Source of the DNA: an uncultured Eubacteriales bacterium
GTDB lineage: Bacteria > Bacillota > Clostridia > Oscillospirales > Acutalibacteraceae
Assembly: GCA_934445015.1 (NCBI GenBank)
Contig: CAKSDJ010000056.1
Coordinates: 1 to 8,343 of the forward strand
Length of the DNA: 8,343 bases
Reading direction: 5' to 3'
In this document: in pieces, positions 5,256 to 8,343 of the stretch
How positions within the stretch are numbered: position 1 is the first letter of the stretch
Layout: the number at the start of each line of letters is the position of its first letter
Translations under genes and position numbers: made by a program
The notes under the pieces: model-generated
Database searches by the model: none
Told to the model about the DNA's origin: nothing
What the model saw: only the letters and a program-made list of their open reading frames with translations

Positions 5256-8252
5256 GTGCTGAAACTTGTTAATATTACAAAAGATTATGTTGTGGGCGAT
5301 ATCACAGTAAAGGCATTAAAAGGCATAAATATTGAATTCCGCTCAAATGAATTTGTATCGATTTTAGGGCCTTCGGGTTGCGGCAAAACAACACTGCTTA
5401 ACATTATCGGCGGTCTTGACAGATACACAAGCGGTGATTTAATTATTGAGGGCCGTTCCACCAAAGAGTATACTGGCGCTGATTGGGACTCATACCGTAA
5501 TCATTCAATAGGTTTTGTTTTTCAAAGTTATAATCTTATACCACATCAAACCGTATTACAAAATGTCGAACTTGCCCTTACTCTTTCGGGTGTTACAAAA
5601 GAAGAACGAAAAATCAGAGCAAAAAAGGCACTTGAAGATGTTGGATTAGGAGACCAGTTTTCAAAAAAGCCCGGTGAAATGTCGGGCGGTCAGATGCAAA
5701 GGGTCGCAATTGCGCGAGCACTTGTAAATAATCCGGATATTATTTTAGCCGACGAGCCAACCGGTGCACTCGACACCGAAACAAGCATTCAGGTTATGGA
5801 AATACTCAAAGAAATATCTAAAAACCGACTTGTAATTATGGTAACGCATAATCCCGAGCTGGCGCAGAAATATTCTTCAAGAATAATAAATATGCTTGAC
5901 GGAGTTATTACCGACGATTCTTTGCCTCTTACCGACAAAGAAACAGAAAATGAAAAAGTCCTTGATGACGGTCGCCGTAAATCGGGAAAAAATACCAACA
6001 GACCATCAATGTCTTTTTTTACATCTTTTATGTTGTCACTTAAAAATCTTATAACCAAAAAAGGCAGGACTATATTGACTTCTTTTGCGGGTTCCATAGG
6101 CATAATCGGTATAGCGCTTATATTGTCTATATCGCACGGTATGACAGCATATATAAACTCAGTACAAGAGAGTACACTTTCAGTCTACCCACTGTCGCTT
6201 GAAAGTACGACCGTTGATATGACAACGTTGATGGAAGCGTTTATGAACATAAAAAACGATTCACCGTCACACAAAACCGACGCTGTGTATGAAAAAAGTG
6301 CTCTGTATAATATGGTAAAAGCAATGAACAGCGTTGAAGAAAGTAAAAATGATTTAAAGGCATTTAAATCATACTTTGAAAATGAACTGACAAACAGCGA
6401 TACTAAACTTTCCGAAGCCGTAAACGGTGTGCAATATTCTTACGATTTGGATTTGCAAGTATATACTGAAAGTATCGACGGAAAAATTATATATTCTGAC
6501 TATGAAAAAATAATTAACGACCTTATGGTAAAATACGTAGGAGTCGATATGTCTTCCTTATCAACTCTGGCAAATTTGTCACCGGCTTCAAGTATGAACA
6601 CGATGAACACAAAGTTATGGCAAGAACTTTTGCCCGGTGAAAATGATGCACCTGTTAATGACCTTTTGCTTGAGCAATATGACGTTGTTTACGGCGCATG
6701 GCCAAACAGTTATGATGAAATCGTACTTGTGATGGATGAAAACAACGAGCTTGACGACATCGCTCTCTACGCATTGGGCCTTGTTTCATCAGAAGATATT
6801 GACGAACTGGCAAATGCCGCCGTCAACGGAACAAAACTTGACGATAATAAGGATGTTAAGAAATGGTCTTATAAAGATATTTGCAGCACCGAATACAAGG
6901 CTATTTTAAATGCAGATTGCTATAGATACGATGTGACCAGTGGTTTATACACGGATCTACGTGATACAGAAACGGGTCTAAAGTATTTATATGACAACGC
7001 TATACCGCTTAAAGTTACAGGAATAATCAGACCAAACAAAGATGCAAGTGTCACTATGCTTTCCGGCAGTATCGGCTATACAAGAGAACTTACAGAATAT
7101 ATGGTTAAACTGACCGAAAACAGCGATGTAATAAAAACACAACTTTCATCCCAAAATACCGATATACTCACAGGCCTGCCTTTTAAAGAAACTACCGGTT
7201 CATTAACAGACAGTGAAAAAGAAAATATTTTTAAAAGTTATATAACGTCACTCGACACGCAAAATAAAGCGCAGGCTTATATTGACATTAAATCTGTACC
7301 TGATGAAAGTTTTGTAGATCAACAAATCAATTCAAGTGTTAATTCAGCGTCAAGGTCAGAAAAAGAGGCATTGCTGTCGCAAGGAATTAAAGGTGAAATG
7401 AATGTTTCGGATGATGAATTAAACAATTACCTCGCTTCAATGTCATATGAAGATTTTAACGAGTTGTATTCTAAGTTAGTGAAAGAACAGATTATTTTGC
7501 AATATAAAGAGCAGGTTAAGTCCCAACTCGGCGGAATGAGCACAAAACAATTGGCAGATGCACTTGACTTATCACTGAACAGTTATTCAACCGAACAATG
7601 TGCAAAATACTATGATGAAATAATGACATTTTCAGATTCTTCCTATGAACAAAATCTTAAAAATATGGGATATGTTGATTTAACATCGCCTGCCACTATC
7701 AATATTTATGCTTCAACGTTTGAAAATAAAGATGTCATAACCGAAACAATAGAAAATTATAATAAAAGTGTTGAAGAATTGAAGCAAATTAAATACACAG
7801 ATTATCTCGGAATTATGATGTCATCAATTACAACAATTATAAACGCCATTACCTACGTCCTCATAGCGTTTGTAGCAATCTCACTTATTGTATCATCTAT
7901 TATGATTGGCGTAATAACATTGATTTCTGTACAGGAAAGAACAAAAGAAATCGGTATTTTACGTGCAATCGGTGCATCGAAGCGTGACATATCAGGTATG
8001 TTTAATGCAGAAACAGTAATAATCGGACTTTCTTCCGGATTGTTAGGCATAGCAATAACCTATCTGCTATGTATACCGCTCAACCTGATTCTTCACGCCA
8101 TTACCGGGATTGCCACCCTAAATGCCGTCTTGCCTTTAGCGGGTGCTGTTATACTTGTGTTAATCAGTGTTTGTCTCACTCTTATATCGGGAATTATCCC
8201 ATCGAGAAGCGCTGCAAAAAAAGACCCTGTAATTGCGCTCAGAAGCGAATAA
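5256..8252 (+). CDS. ABC transporter ATP-binding protein/permease fusion, MacB-like architecture, with very large extracellular domain
   Basis: Membrane protein of 998 residues joining an ABC ATPase to an FtsX/MacB-type permease. The ATPase (about 1-225) has Walker A GPSGCGKTT (38-46), Q-loop Gln90, signature MSGGQMQRVAIARAL (142-156), Walker B with ADEPTGALD (165-173, Glu167) and H-loop His198, so it should be catalytic. A charged linker (about 222-260) leads to a first membrane helix (about 272-294). An external region of about 555 residues (300-855) follows, then three helices (about 860-890, 920-947, 955-980). Between the second and third is the FtsX-type SVQERTKEIGILRAIGASKR (891-910), and the tail AAKKDPVIALR (986-996) is typical of the family. 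MacB-class proteins act as mechanotransmitters or exporters of peptides, antibiotics or lipoproteins, working as dimers. No partner (MacA-like adaptor, two-component system) is in the window, so the substrate is unknown. The external domain is far larger than that of classical MacB and I recognise no named fold in it. Confidence 0.93.
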   Translation: MLKLVNITKDYVVGDITVKALKGINIEFRSNEFVSILGPSGCGKTTLLNIIGGLDRYTSGDLIIEGRSTKEYTGADWDSYRNHSIGFVFQSYNLIPHQTVLQNVELALTLSGVTKEERKIRAKKALEDVGLGDQFSKKPGEMSGGQMQRVAIARALVNNPDIILADEPTGALDTETSIQVMEILKEISKNRLVIMVTHNPELAQKYSSRIINMLDGVITDDSLPLTDKETENEKVLDDGRRKSGKNTNRPSMSFFTSFMLSLKNLITKKGRTILTSFAGSIGIIGIALILSISHGMTAYINSVQESTLSVYPLSLESTTVDMTTLMEAFMNIKNDSPSHKTDAVYEKSALYNMVKAMNSVEESKNDLKAFKSYFENELTNSDTKLSEAVNGVQYSYDLDLQVYTESIDGKIIYSDYEKIINDLMVKYVGVDMSSLSTLANLSPASSMNTMNTKLWQELLPGENDAPVNDLLLEQYDVVYGAWPNSYDEIVLVMDENNELDDIALYALGLVSSEDIDELANAAVNGTKLDDNKDVKKWSYKDICSTEYKAILNADCYRYDVTSGLYTDLRDTETGLKYLYDNAIPLKVTGIIRPNKDASVTMLSGSIGYTRELTEYMVKLTENSDVIKTQLSSQNTDILTGLPFKETTGSLTDSEKENIFKSYITSLDTQNKAQAYIDIKSVPDESFVDQQINSSVNSASRSEKEALLSQGIKGEMNVSDDELNNYLASMSYEDFNELYSKLVKEQIILQYKEQVKSQLGGMSTKQLADALDLSLNSYSTEQCAKYYDEIMTFSDSSYEQNLKNMGYVDLTSPATINIYASTFENKDVITETIENYNKSVEELKQIKYTDYLGIMMSSITTIINAITYVLIAFVAISLIVSSIMIGVITLISVQERTKEIGILRAIGASKRDISGMFNAETVIIGLSSGLLGIAITYLLCIPLNLILHAITGIATLNAVLPLAGAVILVLISVCLTLISGIIPSRSAAKKDPVIALRSE

Positions 8253-8257
8253 TTATT

Positions 8258-8310
8258 AAAAAGCATAATCCGCTGTTTATTTAATTTCTTAAAACAAACA
8301 GCGGATTATG
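8258..8310 (-). terminator. Strong hairpin terminator acting on the minus strand (for a gene beyond the right edge)
   Basis: CATAATCCGCTGTTT (8264-8278) and AAACAGCGGATTATG (8296-8310) form a perfect 15-bp stem. Inside it TTTAA (8280-8284) pairs with TTAAA (8289-8293). On the minus strand the innermost four bases read GAAA, a stable GNRA loop, and the stem is followed by CTTTTT (8263..8258). On the plus strand the stem is followed by TAATATAG, with no U-run. The element therefore fits termination of a minus-strand transcript entering from the right. It may still slow or partly end the ABC transcript or protect its 3' end. Confidence 0.8.
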
Positions 8311-8343
8311 TAATATAGAAAAAAGGACGATGAACTAAATTTA

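Noticed and set aside
8069..8284. A 71-residue plus-strand frame at the end of the ABC gene.
   Set aside because: It lies in another frame inside the membrane-helix coding region and runs into the terminator hairpin; no ribosome site or recognisable product.
8321..8338. An AAAAGGA site followed by ATG at 8330, as the start of another plus-strand gene.
   Set aside because: The frame stops after two codons (ATG AAC TAA) and the ribosome site is too close to the ATG.

Overview
The window reads as ordinary chromosomal DNA of a low-G+C, Gram-positive-type bacterium. The most likely source is a member of the class Clostridia (Bacillota), possibly the gut Oscillospirales. This rests on the AT-rich sequence, strong Shine-Dalgarno sites, consensus-like sigma-A promoters, a class A penicillin-binding protein with a serine-rich tail, and a single-chain ATPase-permease of a type I recall from Clostridia. 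The placement is inference, not a database result. I see no rRNA, tRNA, CRISPR array, insertion sequence, phage gene or att site.

Layout, left to right. (1) Positions 1-2624, minus strand: a tightly packed operon read right to left, ruvC - ruvA - ruvB - class I SAM-dependent methyltransferase. The methyltransferase is cut by the left edge. ruvC and ruvA overlap by 23 bp, ruvA and ruvB are 3 bp apart, and the ruvB stop directly abuts the methyltransferase ATG. Each downstream Shine-Dalgarno site lies inside the preceding coding sequence, so translation is probably coupled. (2) Positions 2625-2760 hold an extended -10 promoter for ruvC and the intrinsic terminator of the next gene. (3) Positions 2761-5109, minus strand: a bifunctional class A penicillin-binding protein. 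(4) Positions 5110-5255: a divergent promoter region. (5) Positions 5256-8252, plus strand: a 998-residue ABC ATPase-permease with a roughly 555-residue extracellular insertion. (6) Positions 8253-8343: a strong hairpin whose U-tract and GAAA loop show it works on the minus strand, implying a convergent gene just past the right edge.

How they work together: RuvA, RuvB and RuvC form the Holliday-junction branch-migration and resolution machine. The methyltransferase is a translationally linked neighbour of the RlmI/RlmK type whose substrate cannot be read from this sequence. The penicillin-binding protein polymerises and cross-links peptidoglycan outside the membrane. The divergent ABC protein also exposes most of its mass outside the membrane, so the pair may share envelope-related regulation, but that is only inferred from position.

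I do not find a convincing new biological system. The parts most worth a second look are the very large extracellular domain of the ABC protein, the repeat-bearing serine-rich tail of the penicillin-binding protein, and the orientation of the right-hand terminator.
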